Shown one piece after another: positions 1 through 5,896 of a stretch of 6,453 bases of DNA; positions within the stretch are counted from its first letter, which is position 1; every line of letters starts with the position of its first letter. The DNA is from Bog-564 sp035509915. Its GTDB lineage: Bacteria; Actinomycetota; Acidimicrobiia; Acidimicrobiales; UBA8190. The notes under the pieces are model-generated. The model was given only the letters and a program-made list of their open reading frames with translations. It was not told the DNA's origin and searched no databases. The translations under genes were made by a program, and so were the position numbers. The stretch spans positions 1 through 6,453 of the forward strand of contig DATKIB010000124.1 of NCBI GenBank assembly GCA_035509915.1, given 5' to 3'.

Positions 1-123
1 AGCCTCACCTCGCCTCCAGGGGCGCTTCCGCCATGATCCTCTCGCACCGGCGCCGCGGTCGACCCGTCGAGGTCCCGACAAGGTTAGCCCTGGCAGGGCG
101 AGTCCCCGGGCTACGGTTCGCAC
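1..123. other. Upstream intergenic segment
   Basis: No supported gene lies here. Plus-strand reading frames are short and lack family features. On the minus strand an ATG at 34 runs only nine codons before a stop at 5-7. A minus-strand GTG at 8-6 preceded by GGAGG (17-13) could be the very start of a divergent gene leaving the window on the left, but only one or two codons are visible, so it cannot be claimed. The segment probably holds the promoter of the acyltransferase at 124. Confidence 0.5.
112..117 (+). promoter_or_regulatory. Candidate -10 element for a leaderless acyltransferase transcript
   Basis: TACGGT fits the actinobacterial TANNNT -10 pattern and ends 6 bases before the GTG at 124, the distance at which transcription would begin on or next to the start codon. 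No purine-rich Shine-Dalgarno sequence precedes that GTG, which favours a leaderless message. A convincing -35 box is not visible; TGGCAG at 91-96 with a 15-base spacer is the best but poor candidate. Confidence 0.4.
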
Positions 124-828
124 GTGGCGCTGAGCCTTCCCCCCTGGGCTCGCCGGCACGCCGCGACCTTCGTTGGCTCGCTGTGGGAGCTGCTCTGCCA
201 GGCGGGCACGGTGGGACCTGAGGACCCGCGCGCCCGGCGGTTCGGCGCGTTCGGTGAGGGAAGCCTGATGGCGTTCCCGCCGGGTGTCGTGTTCAACGAA
301 CGGTGGATCCGCATCGGGCGCGGCACGATGATCGGGCCGCGCGTGTCACTGAGCGCCGGGATGGCGCCGGGTCAGGAGATGGTGAGCGACCCGGTCGTCT
401 CCATCGGCGACCGGACGGTGATCGGCCAAGGCAGTTACATCGTCGGCCACTTCTGCATCGAGATCGGCGACGACATCCAGACCGGGCCCTACGTGTACAT
501 AACCGATCAGAACCACACCTACGAAGACCCCGATGTCCCGATCGGCCGTCAGTGGCCCGTCGAGTCGAGCGTCCACATCGGGTCGGGCAGCTGGCTCGGC
601 GCCGGCGTGATCGTCCTGCCGGGCGCCCGTATCGGCCGCAACGTGGTGGTCGGAGCCGGCTCCGTGGTCAGGGGCGAGATCCCCGACCACAGCGTGGCCG
701 TGGGGTCGCCCGCAAGGGTGGTGAAGAGGTTCGTGCCAGGTAGCGGATGGACGGGGTGCGGTCCGGCGCCCACGGCCCCATCAACTTTCCGGGGGGTGAC
801 TGGCGCCGGAGGCCCCGCCGGTGCCTAA
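124..828 (+). CDS. Hexapeptide-repeat (left-handed beta-helix) acyltransferase
   Basis: Predicted 234-residue cytosolic transferase of the LbH superfamily (maltose/galactoside O-acetyltransferase-like), which moves an acyl group from acyl-CoA to a sugar or other hydroxyl/amine acceptor; the acceptor cannot be read from sequence. Hexapeptide-type turns run from about residue 62 (IRIGRGTMIGP) through 94-126 (IGDRTVIGQG, IEIGDDIQTGPYVYI) and 152-182 (IGSGSWLGAGVIVLPGARIG). Asp128-Gln-Asn-His131 matches the loop that carries the catalytic histidine in this group, and GSPARVVKRF (194-203) is the usual end of the domain. About 30 residues of Gly/Pro/Ala-rich tail follow, without recognisable fold. 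GTG 124 is chosen because RARRFGAFGEGSL (36-48) reads as part of the domain. An ATG at 268 with GAGGGA upstream would give a 186-residue alternative. It stands alone, with 184 bases before the next gene. Confidence 0.88.
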   Translation: MALSLPPWARRHAATFVGSLWELLCQAGTVGPEDPRARRFGAFGEGSLMAFPPGVVFNERWIRIGRGTMIGPRVSLSAGMAPGQEMVSDPVVSIGDRTVIGQGSYIVGHFCIEIGDDIQTGPYVYITDQNHTYEDPDVPIGRQWPVESSVHIGSGSWLGAGVIVLPGARIGRNVVVGAGSVVRGEIPDHSVAVGSPARVVKRFVPGSGWTGCGPAPTAPSTFRGVTGAGGPAGA

Positions 829-906
829 TGGGGGCCCGCGTGGTGCGTCACCGAAGATCGCTCCACCGGGTCGGGCGGCCCCGGCCGTTGTCGTTGGGCA
901 GGGGGT

Positions 907-918
907 GTTTCAGGAAAC
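907..918. repeat. 12-base inverted repeat GTTTC-AG-GAAAC
   Basis: The arms GTTTC (907-911) and GAAAC (914-918) are perfect inverted complements around two bases. The site is AT-richer than its surroundings and lies about 95 bases before the membrane-protein start at 1013. This is the right size for a small repressor half-site pair, but no regulator is nearby and a 5-base arm is weak evidence. Confidence 0.3.
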
Positions 919-944
919 GGCGCCCAGGTGCCGATGACGTAGTT

Positions 945-961
945 GGTGGCGCACCGCCACC
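945..961 (+). terminator. Stem-loop between acyltransferase and membrane protein genes
   Basis: GGTGGCG (945-951) and CGCCACC (955-961) form a perfect 7-base GC-rich stem with a three-base loop. It sits 116 bases after the acyltransferase stop and 51 bases before the ATG at 1013. No T-run follows, so it is not a classical intrinsic terminator; it may be a weak terminator, a pause site or a leader structure for the downstream gene. It marks a likely transcript boundary, but only tentatively. Confidence 0.3.
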
Positions 962-1012
962 GTGTGCTTCCTCGCTCCGCAGGGGTGGGGTTACTGGAGA
1001 TGGGACTCACAG

Positions 1013-1768
1013 ATGGCGTTTCGAACGTTGCTGCGAAGGCCTGACCCGGACGTGCTCGTGCCAGTCGACGGCGAGCAGCACGGTCGTCACAATCTCCACC
1101 TCCCTTCGCCGTCGATCCTCCACCTCCCCTCTCCGCGCGCCTTCGTCCGCCACGCGCTCCCACCTCTCGTCGAGAGCACCATCGGGCCGGCGGCGGTCTT
1201 CTACATCGTCCTTCTCACCAGCGGCTTCCGCGGAGCGATCATCGCCGCGCTCGTCTGGTCCTACCTCGCGTTCGTACGCCGAGTGGTGCGCCGCCAGCCG
1301 ATACCGGGACTGCTGTTGCTCGGCGTCGTGCTGATCACCTTGCGCACTGCCGTGTCCTTCGTCACGGGGAGCTCGTTCATCTACTTCGCCCAGCCGACCC
1401 TCGGCACCTTCCTCGTGTCGGTGATCTTCCTGGCTTCGGTCGTGGTCGGTCGCCCGCTCGCAGAGAGGCTCGCCAATGATTTCTGCCCGCTGGATCCCGA
1501 CGTGATGTCACGACCATTCCTGCGCAAGTTCTTCCTCCGGATCTCCCTGCTGTGGTGCGCAGTGCTGGCGGTGAACGCGGGGTTCGTGATGTGGCTGCTT
1601 CTCGAGTCCTCCCTGCGGGCCTTCGTGGTGGAGCGCACAGTGGTCTCCTTCGTCCTGACAGCGGGCGGGATCCTGCTGTCGACGATCTGGTTCCTGCGTG
1701 TCATGCGCAGAGCGGGCATAGCCGTACGCTGGAGCAGTGCGGTCCAAGCCCTCCCCACCGCCGCCTAG
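1013..1768 (+). CDS. VC0807-like multi-pass membrane protein
   Basis: 251-residue integral membrane protein. After a polar, proline-rich N-terminal stretch of about 45 residues, hydrophobic segments fall at roughly 49-88 (one or two spans), 99-118, 131-147, 177-198 and 209-229. The region IYFAQPTLGTFLVSVIFLAS (123-142), followed by VVVGRPLAERLANDFCP, resembles the core of the VC0807/intracellular-septation-A-like families as I recall them; no enzymatic function is established for these. Start: a GTG at 962 would add 17 unlikely residues (MCFLAPQGWGYWRW...). ATG 1013 has GGAGA at 996-1000, a rather long 12 bases away, so the start is the best guess rather than certain. Its 3' end overlaps the PlsY-like gene by 32 bases, suggesting one transcript and translational coupling. 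The family assignment is moderate; being a membrane protein is secure. Confidence 0.72.
   Translation: MAFRTLLRRPDPDVLVPVDGEQHGRHNLHLPSPSILHLPSPRAFVRHALPPLVESTIGPAAVFYIVLLTSGFRGAIIAALVWSYLAFVRRVVRRQPIPGLLLLGVVLITLRTAVSFVTGSSFIYFAQPTLGTFLVSVIFLASVVVGRPLAERLANDFCPLDPDVMSRPFLRKFFLRISLLWCAVLAVNAGFVMWLLLESSLRAFVVERTVVSFVLTAGGILLSTIWFLRVMRRAGIAVRWSSAVQALPTAA
1094..1141 (+). repeat. Imperfect 24-base tandem duplication inside the membrane protein gene
   Basis: CTCCACCTCCC occurs at 1094-1104 and again at 1118-1128, a period of 24 bases or eight codons. It gives the protein repeat LHLPSP at residues 28-33 and 36-41. The remainder of each unit has diverged. It lies in the polar N-terminal arm ahead of the first membrane span, consistent with a local in-frame duplication. 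Confidence 0.5.
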
Positions 1769-2432
1769 GCGGGGTCGCAGACACAGCAGTCGCCTCGGCG
1801 CCCTCGAGGTGCTGGCCGTGTCCTTTGCCGCTGGAGCTGTCCCCTTCTCGGGGCTCACCGCCCGCCTGCTCAAAGGGGTGGACCTCCGCAAGACGGGCAC
1901 GGGCACGGTGTCGGGCAGCGGTCTGTACGAGGTGGCCGGCTTCGGGCCGATGGCCGTGGCCGGCAGCCTCGAGGTCGCAGTGGGGGCGCTCGGCCCACTT
2001 CTCGCCGGCCGGGACCGCCGGGTGCTCGGGGCCGTGGCGGGGGGGCTCGCCGTGGTCGGCCACAACTGGTCGCCCCTTCTCTCGGGAGCAGGCGGGCGGG
2101 GGATCTCCACGGCGCTGGGTGCTTCCCTGGTGCTGGCGCCAGAGGGCACCGTGCTCCTAGGCGCCGGGCTCGGGGGAGGCCGCCTCCTGCGGCAGACCGG
2201 GCTCGGGTGCTTCCTCGCGCTGGTGGGGCTCTTCCCGTTGCTGGCGCGCCGGCGCGGTGCGCGAGGCGGGCTCATCGCCGCCTGCCTTGCCATTCCCGTC
2301 CTGGCAAAGCGCGTCCTCGGCAACAGCGCTGGGGGCGGGGGGCTCTCTGTGCGCACTTTCTCGAGACGCTTGCTGCTGGACAGCGACGGCACCCGAGCCG
2401 CGGCCGTCGCAGTTCCCGCAGGAGTGTGCTGA
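1737..2432 (+). CDS. Divergent PlsY-like glycerol-3-phosphate acyltransferase homologue
   Basis: 231 residues from GTG 1737. PlsY is the membrane enzyme that transfers an acyl chain from acyl-phosphate to the sn-1 position of glycerol 3-phosphate, the first step of phospholipid synthesis. Family marks visible here: AGAVPFSGLTARLLKGVDLR (32-51), VGHNWSPLLSG (107-117) and GGRGISTALG (119-128), corresponding to the usual GHxFSP...GGKGVATALG block, plus several hydrophobic spans. The canonical GSGNxGATN box is replaced by GTGTVSGSGL (54-63), and the Asp...Lys-Gly segment reads E79-V-A-V82-G, so catalysis on glycerol 3-phosphate is not assured. The first 24 residues are Arg/Pro-rich and atypical. 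GTG 1818, with GAGG (1806-1809) eight bases upstream, would start directly at SFAAGAVPF like most PlsY proteins and may be the true start. The outer start overlaps the preceding gene by 32 bases. Confidence 0.75.
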   Translation: MRSKPSPPPPRRGRRHSSRLGALEVLAVSFAAGAVPFSGLTARLLKGVDLRKTGTGTVSGSGLYEVAGFGPMAVAGSLEVAVGALGPLLAGRDRRVLGAVAGGLAVVGHNWSPLLSGAGGRGISTALGASLVLAPEGTVLLGAGLGGGRLLRQTGLGCFLALVGLFPLLARRRGARGGLIAACLAIPVLAKRVLGNSAGGGGLSVRTFSRRLLLDSDGTRAAAVAVPAGVC

Positions 2433-2502
2433 GCCGGCTCTGCCTATTCGCTGGGCCTCATAAGGCGACGCCACCTCCGCTCTTGCAGGCGGGGCAGCCC
2501 TG

Positions 2503-2510
2503 TAGGGTGA
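2503..2510 (+). promoter_or_regulatory. Candidate -10 element or Shine-Dalgarno of the DegV gene
   Basis: TAGGGT (2503-2508) fits TANNNT and ends 8 bases before ATG 2517, near the spacing for a leaderless transcript; CTTGCA at 2482-2487 is a possible -35 with a short 15-base spacer. The same bases, AGGGTGA (2504-2510), could instead pair with 16S rRNA at 6 bases from the ATG. The two readings exclude each other, and the sequence alone does not decide between them. Confidence 0.35.
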
Positions 2511-2516
2511 CCGCCA

Positions 2517-3347
2517 ATGCCCGTCGTCGTGATAGCCGACAGCGCTGCCGCGCTCGAGCCCGAGATGTCCGAGCAGTTAGGAGTGGTGACGGTGCCGATG
2601 CAGCTCGAGATCGGCGGCCGTCCGATCGTCGACGAGGCGGTGAGCCTCGACGAGCTGGTGGCCCGGCTCGACGACGGCGTGCAGACCAGCGGGCCGTCAC
2701 CCGGGGCGTTCGCGCAGGCGCTCGAGGCCAACCAGAGCCCGGACGGGACCGTCGTCCTGACGGTGGGGCAGCGGCTGTCGAGCACCTACCAGTCGGCGAG
2801 CTCTGCCGCGTCGCTCGTCACCGACCCCTCCAAGGTGCGCGTGGTCGACACCGGGACGGCGGCCGGCGCAGAAGGCCTCGTGGTCATAGCGGCGGCTCAA
2901 GCAGCTCGCTCGGGCGCGACGCTCGACGAGGTGGAAGCCAAGGCCCGCGAAGTATCAGAGCGTGTACGGCTGGTGGCTGCTGTCGAACAGCTCACCTACC
3001 TCGTACGGGGCGGCAGGGTCCCGGCGGTCGCCGCGCGAGCAGGCAACCTGCTCGGTGTGCGGCCCCTGTTCGAGATGAGCCAGTCGCACATCCGCCCGCT
3101 GCGTCCGGCATTCAGCTCCGACGGAGCGCTGGACCAGATACTCGCCCAGTGGCGCAAGTCCCGCCCGAACGGCGCGCCGCTTCACGTCGCGGCTCTGCAC
3201 GCACTGCGTCAAGAAGACGCCGAAGCCCTGTTGGCCAAGGTGAGCGCCGAGGTCGAGCCGGTCACCGCGTTCGTGGGGACTTTCGGACCCGTGATGGTGG
3301 CCCACACCGGGCCAGGTGTCATCGGGCTGGCTTGGTGGTGGGGCTGA
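2517..3347 (+). CDS. DegV/FakB-family fatty-acid-binding protein
   Basis: 276 residues, the normal size for the family (about 280). DegV/FakB proteins hold one fatty acid in a buried tunnel; FakB presents it to the kinase FakA, which makes acyl-phosphate for phospholipid synthesis. Visible family marks: N-terminal VVVIADSAAALEPEMSEQLG (3-22, normally TDS-type), VVTVPMQLEIGG (23-34), QTSGPSPGAF (56-65), the ligand-loop region LSSTYQSAS (87-95), the YLVRGGRVPAVAARAGNLLG stretch and the closing His263-Thr-Gly-Pro-Gly with GLAWW. The Thr/Ser of TS, the Ser before TYQSA and the late His are the positions that contact the fatty-acid carboxylate in studied members. It follows the PlsY-like gene after 84 bases, which fits a shared lipid role; FakA is not in the window. 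Its last 29 bases overlap the convergent hydrolase gene. Confidence 0.92.
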   Translation: MPVVVIADSAAALEPEMSEQLGVVTVPMQLEIGGRPIVDEAVSLDELVARLDDGVQTSGPSPGAFAQALEANQSPDGTVVLTVGQRLSSTYQSASSAASLVTDPSKVRVVDTGTAAGAEGLVVIAAAQAARSGATLDEVEAKAREVSERVRLVAAVEQLTYLVRGGRVPAVAARAGNLLGVRPLFEMSQSHIRPLRPAFSSDGALDQILAQWRKSRPNGAPLHVAALHALRQEDAEALLAKVSAEVEPVTAFVGTFGPVMVAHTGPGVIGLAWWWG

Positions 3348-4173
3348 GCGGCGCACCGAGGCTGAGTACCCAGCGCACCGACTCGAGCGTCGCCCCCCGG
3401 CAGAGGTCGTCGATCCCGTGACCCATGCCGTCGACCACATCGAGCCGCGAGGGACCCGCGGCCGAGGCGTGGAGCTGGCGTCCGTGTACCACGGCGAGGA
3501 GCCGGTCTCCTGCGCCGTGGACGATGGCGAGCGGTAGGCCGATCCTGCGCACTGCTGCCTCGGGTGTCTCGCCGGTCTTCCAGCGACGCGCCACGCGCAC
3601 ACGAAGCCGGCGTGCGGCCACGTAGCGGCCGGGTCGCGTACGGGTGAGCGCGGCGGTGAGGATACCCAACGGCGACACCCTCATGCGCCAGCGTGCAGGT
3701 GCGCTCACGAGCACTGCCCCCGCGGCGAGGAGCGGCCCGGTGGGATCCGTAGCGAGGTAGTTGACCACCGCGATCGCTCCCATCGAGATGCCCACGATCA
3801 CCACCGGTGGTCCAGCCTCCGATGCGTATTGGACCGCGCAGGCCACGTCGAGGTGCTCGGTGCTCCCCACCCCGCACTGGCCCTCGGAACCGCCGTGGCC
3901 CCGGGCATCGTAGGTGAGCACGTTGAGATCCGAAGAGAGAAGATCGCGCGCCAACGAGCACAACGCCTCGTCGTCGCGCGTCGCCGAAAAACCGTGCACG
4001 AGCACCGCCGTCGCCCGGGCGTCGGGCGCCGTGTGCCATCGGCCGCGCAGCTCGAGACCGTCGGCCGTGTGCAACGGCACCTCCACCGTCCCGGTGCCCT
4101 CGGCGGTACCCGAGGAGCTCGACGCGCCCAAGACGGCAGCGGACGGGGTCAGCGGTGAAGTCTCTTCGGCCAT
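3319..4173 (-). CDS. Alpha/beta-fold hydrolase (serine hydrolase)
   Basis: 284-residue cytosolic hydrolase; no signal peptide. Family marks in order: LVHGFSA (58-64, oxyanion-hole HGF), YDARGHGGSEG (88-98), nucleophile elbow GISMGA (128-133, Ser130), acid HGAGDRLL (219-226, Asp223) and GMGHGID (249-255, His252). The Ser-Asp-His triad is therefore complete. The closest general type is the S33/monoacylglycerol-lipase-like group of esterases, thioesterases and lipases; the substrate is unknown. The start at 4173 is set by GAGG (4182-4179) five bases upstream; the frame stays open far beyond it only because of high GC. The first about 28 residues (Ser/Thr/Gly-rich) look unstructured. The gene ends inside the DegV gene (tail-to-tail, 29 bases) and is divergent from the pirin gene, 249 bases away. 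Confidence 0.9.
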   Translation of the reverse strand: MAEETSPLTPSAAVLGASSSSGTAEGTGTVEVPLHTADGLELRGRWHTAPDARATAVLVHGFSATRDDEALCSLARDLLSSDLNVLTYDARGHGGSEGQCGVGSTEHLDVACAVQYASEAGPPVVIVGISMGAIAVVNYLATDPTGPLLAAGAVLVSAPARWRMRVSPLGILTAALTRTRPGRYVAARRLRVRVARRWKTGETPEAAVRRIGLPLAIVHGAGDRLLAVVHGRQLHASAAGPSRLDVVDGMGHGIDDLCRGATLESVRWVLSLGAPLSPTTKPAR

Positions 4174-4422
4174 CGTCACCTCGATCCCCCCGGCGCCGGC
4201 CGCCGTTTCGTCGACGATGCGTCGCCCCTCCGACTGGACGTCTGGCAACCGACCCAAGGGTGAGCCTACAGGCGCGCTCCTCCTCGCGTCCTTCGGGCCA
4301 GCCGGGCGGAAGAGCCACGGACAGGAATCCCGCACGGGGTCCAAGTGTTCTATTGCTTGGCTCGTGGGGACGCAGGTCACGGGAGTGCTCTGTGTGCAGC
4401 ACCACTGGCGAAGGAGGCTGAC
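4174..4422. promoter_or_regulatory. Divergent intergenic region, hydrolase/pirin, with dyad at 4341-4360
   Basis: 249 bases without a gene must carry promoters for both divergent genes. The most distinctive element is CCAAG (4341-4345) and CTTGG (4356-4360), inverted arms around an AT-rich 10-base centre in an otherwise GC-rich region, 62 bases before the pirin ATG. A second weaker inverted pair, GTGCT (4385-4389) and AGCAC (4398-4402), lies just before the pirin Shine-Dalgarno. On the minus strand TAGGCT, about 90 bases before the hydrolase start, is a possible -10. No good -35 box is seen for either direction. Confidence 0.35.
4411..4417 (+). promoter_or_regulatory. Strong ribosome binding site fixing the pirin start
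   Basis: AAGGAGG sits five bases before ATG 4423 and is nearly a full complement of the 16S rRNA tail. It excludes the upstream GTG at 4345, which would add 26 residues with no pirin similarity. Confidence 0.85.
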
Positions 4423-5385
4423 ATGCCGGCAGTGACAGTCGACGACCTGCTCAGTCTGCCGCGGGTCGCAGGAGCAGAGCCTGGGGCACTTTCGCGGCCG
4501 GTGGTCTCGGTCACGACCGCGCCTGCTGGGTTCGAAGGAGAGGGGTTCCCGGTGCGCCGAGCTTTCGCAGGCGTCGCCCTCGAACGACTGGATCCTTTCG
4601 TCCACATGGACCAGATGGGCGAGGTCGAATACGGCCCCGGTGAGCCCAAGGGGACGTCGTGGCACCCGCACCGGGGCTTCGAGACAGTGACCTACATGAT
4701 CGACGGGATCATGCAGCACCAGGATTCTGCCGGCGGAGGGGGCGTGATCACCGACGGAGACACCCAGTGGATGACGGCAGGTGGCGGGATCCTGCACATC
4801 GAACGCCCACCCGACGCCCTGGTTGCTAGCGGCGGGCTCTTCCACGGGATCCAACTGTGGGTGAACCTGCCCGCGAAGGAGAAATGGGTACCGCCGCGCT
4901 ACCAGGACATCCGAGGGTCCGACGTGGGACTGCTCACGACCCATGACGGCGGGGCGTTGCTGCGCGTGATCGCCGGAGAGCTCGGCGGTCACAGGGGTCC
5001 CGGGTACACCCACACCCCGATGGCAATGGTGCACGCGACGGTGAGCCCCGGAGCCAGAGTCGCGATTGCATGGCGCAGGGACTTCAACGCCCTGGTCTAC
5101 GTGCTGGCGGGTGCGGGATCGGTGGGGTCCGACCACCGTCCGATATCCACCGGGCAGTTGGTCGTGATGGGGCCCGGCGACATCATCGAGCTCGGTGCGC
5201 AGGAGCGTCAGGAGTCGCGCTTCGGGGGGCTCGAAGCGCTCGTGCTCGGTGGTCTGCCGATAGGCGAGCCGGTCGCCGCATACGGGCCGTTCGTCATGAA
5301 CACCCGTGCCGAGATCGCCCAGGCCTTCGAGGACTACCAAGCCGGCAAGCTGGGCACCATCCCGGCCGACCACATAGGCGAGTAA
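4423..5385 (+). CDS. Pirin-family bicupin protein
   Basis: 320 residues, typical of the longer bacterial pirins. Pirins are cytosolic two-cupin proteins that bind one iron in the N-terminal cupin; some bacterial members have quercetin 2,3-dioxygenase activity and others regulate metabolic enzymes. The N-terminal cupin shows the signature HPHRGFETVTYMIDG (81-95) and QWMTAGGGILHIERP (115-129). By comparison with human pirin the metal ligands are His81, His83, His125 and Glu127, all present. The C-terminal cupin spans roughly 200-290 (VYVLAGAGSVG, LVVMGPGDIIEL), followed by the common end GEPVAAYGPFVMNTRAEIAQ and a short tail. The exact biological role is not deducible. Transcribed away from the hydrolase; its stop is 21 bases from the stop of the convergent peroxiredoxin gene, leaving little room for a terminator. 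Confidence 0.93.
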   Translation: MPAVTVDDLLSLPRVAGAEPGALSRPVVSVTTAPAGFEGEGFPVRRAFAGVALERLDPFVHMDQMGEVEYGPGEPKGTSWHPHRGFETVTYMIDGIMQHQDSAGGGGVITDGDTQWMTAGGGILHIERPPDALVASGGLFHGIQLWVNLPAKEKWVPPRYQDIRGSDVGLLTTHDGGALLRVIAGELGGHRGPGYTHTPMAMVHATVSPGARVAIAWRRDFNALVYVLAGAGSVGSDHRPISTGQLVVMGPGDIIELGAQERQESRFGGLEALVLGGLPIGEPVAAYGPFVMNTRAEIAQAFEDYQAGKLGTIPADHIGE

Positions 5386-5406
5386 GAGGTCCGCTGGCCC
5401 TCTAGC

Positions 5407-5862
5407 TCACGATCGCGAGCGCAAGACCTCCAGCGCCTTCTCGGCGTGCTGGTTCATGCTGACCTCGCTGTGGACGACGGCGAGCACCTTGGAATCGGTG
5501 TCGATCACGAAGGTCGATCGTTTCACAGGGGTGAGCGAGATCGCGCCGCGCTTGACCCCGAACATCTCGGCGACCTTGCGCTCGGAGTCGGACAGCAGGG
5601 GGAAGTCGAAGCCGTGCTTGTCCGAGAAGCGCTTCTGCTTCTCGACACGGTCTGCGCTTATCCCGATCCTCTGCGCTCCGAGCTGCTCGAACTCGGACTT
5701 CAAGTCCCGGAAGTGGCAGCTCTCCTTGGTGCATCCGTAGGTGAGGGCAGCGGGGTAGAAGTACAGCACCACGGGGCCCTTTGCCAGGAAGTCGCTCAGC
5801 TTCCTCGGCGTCCCCGTCTCGTCGGGAAGCTCGAAATCGTCCACCACGTCGCCGGTCTTCAT
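5407..5862 (-). CDS. bcp: Peroxiredoxin, Bcp/PrxQ type (thioredoxin-dependent peroxidase)
   Basis: 151-residue cytosolic thiol peroxidase that reduces hydrogen peroxide and organic hydroperoxides and is recycled by thioredoxin. Thioredoxin-fold start GDVVDDFELPDETG (4-17), then YFYPAALTYGCTKESCHFRD. Peroxidatic Cys44 is in the P-x-x-x-T-x-x-C motif (Pro37, Thr41), and Cys49 five residues later is the resolving cysteine of the PrxQ class. Most relatives read TPGCT here; this one has Tyr42 in place of Pro. Later blocks: ISADRVEKQKRFSDKHGFDF and FPLLSDSERKVAEMFGV. The start is ATG 5862, because AGGAG (5874-5870) lies seven bases upstream; the TTG at 5880 would overlap that site. Convergent with the pirin gene and divergent from the small membrane protein gene, with a 7-base dyad between them. 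Oxidative-stress control is plausible but not shown. Confidence 0.95.
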   Translation of the reverse strand: MKTGDVVDDFELPDETGTPRKLSDFLAKGPVVLYFYPAALTYGCTKESCHFRDLKSEFEQLGAQRIGISADRVEKQKRFSDKHGFDFPLLSDSERKVAEMFGVKRGAISLTPVKRSTFVIDTDSKVLAVVHSEVSMNQHAEKALEVLRSRS

Positions 5863-5896
5863 GCTGTCGCTCCTGTTCAACGATGTCCTGCGCAGA

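Noticed and set aside
1508..2392. 294-residue minus-strand open frame opposite the PlsY-like gene
   Set aside because: Ser/Pro/Arg-rich shadow antisense to two supported genes.
2207..3421. 404-residue plus-strand open frame across the DegV gene
   Set aside because: Arg-rich, low-complexity translation in another frame of the genuine PlsY-like and DegV genes; no domain features.
4345..4422. Upstream extension of pirin from GTG 4345
   Set aside because: The 26 extra residues do not resemble pirin, and AAGGAGG at 4411-4417 places the start at 4423.
4174..5373. Long minus-strand open frame continuing upstream of the hydrolase through the pirin gene
   Set aside because: The hydrolase has a good ribosome site at its ATG 4173. 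The upstream part runs antisense to a clear pirin gene and shows no family features; high GC keeps the frame open.
5385..5403. Possible bidirectional terminator AGAGG...CCTCT between pirin and peroxiredoxin
   Set aside because: Only a five-base stem with a nine-base loop and no T-run in either direction; too weak to call.
5863..5880. TTG start of the peroxiredoxin at 5880
   Set aside because: It overlaps the AGGAG site that serves ATG 5862, and peroxiredoxins of this class begin close to MKxGD.
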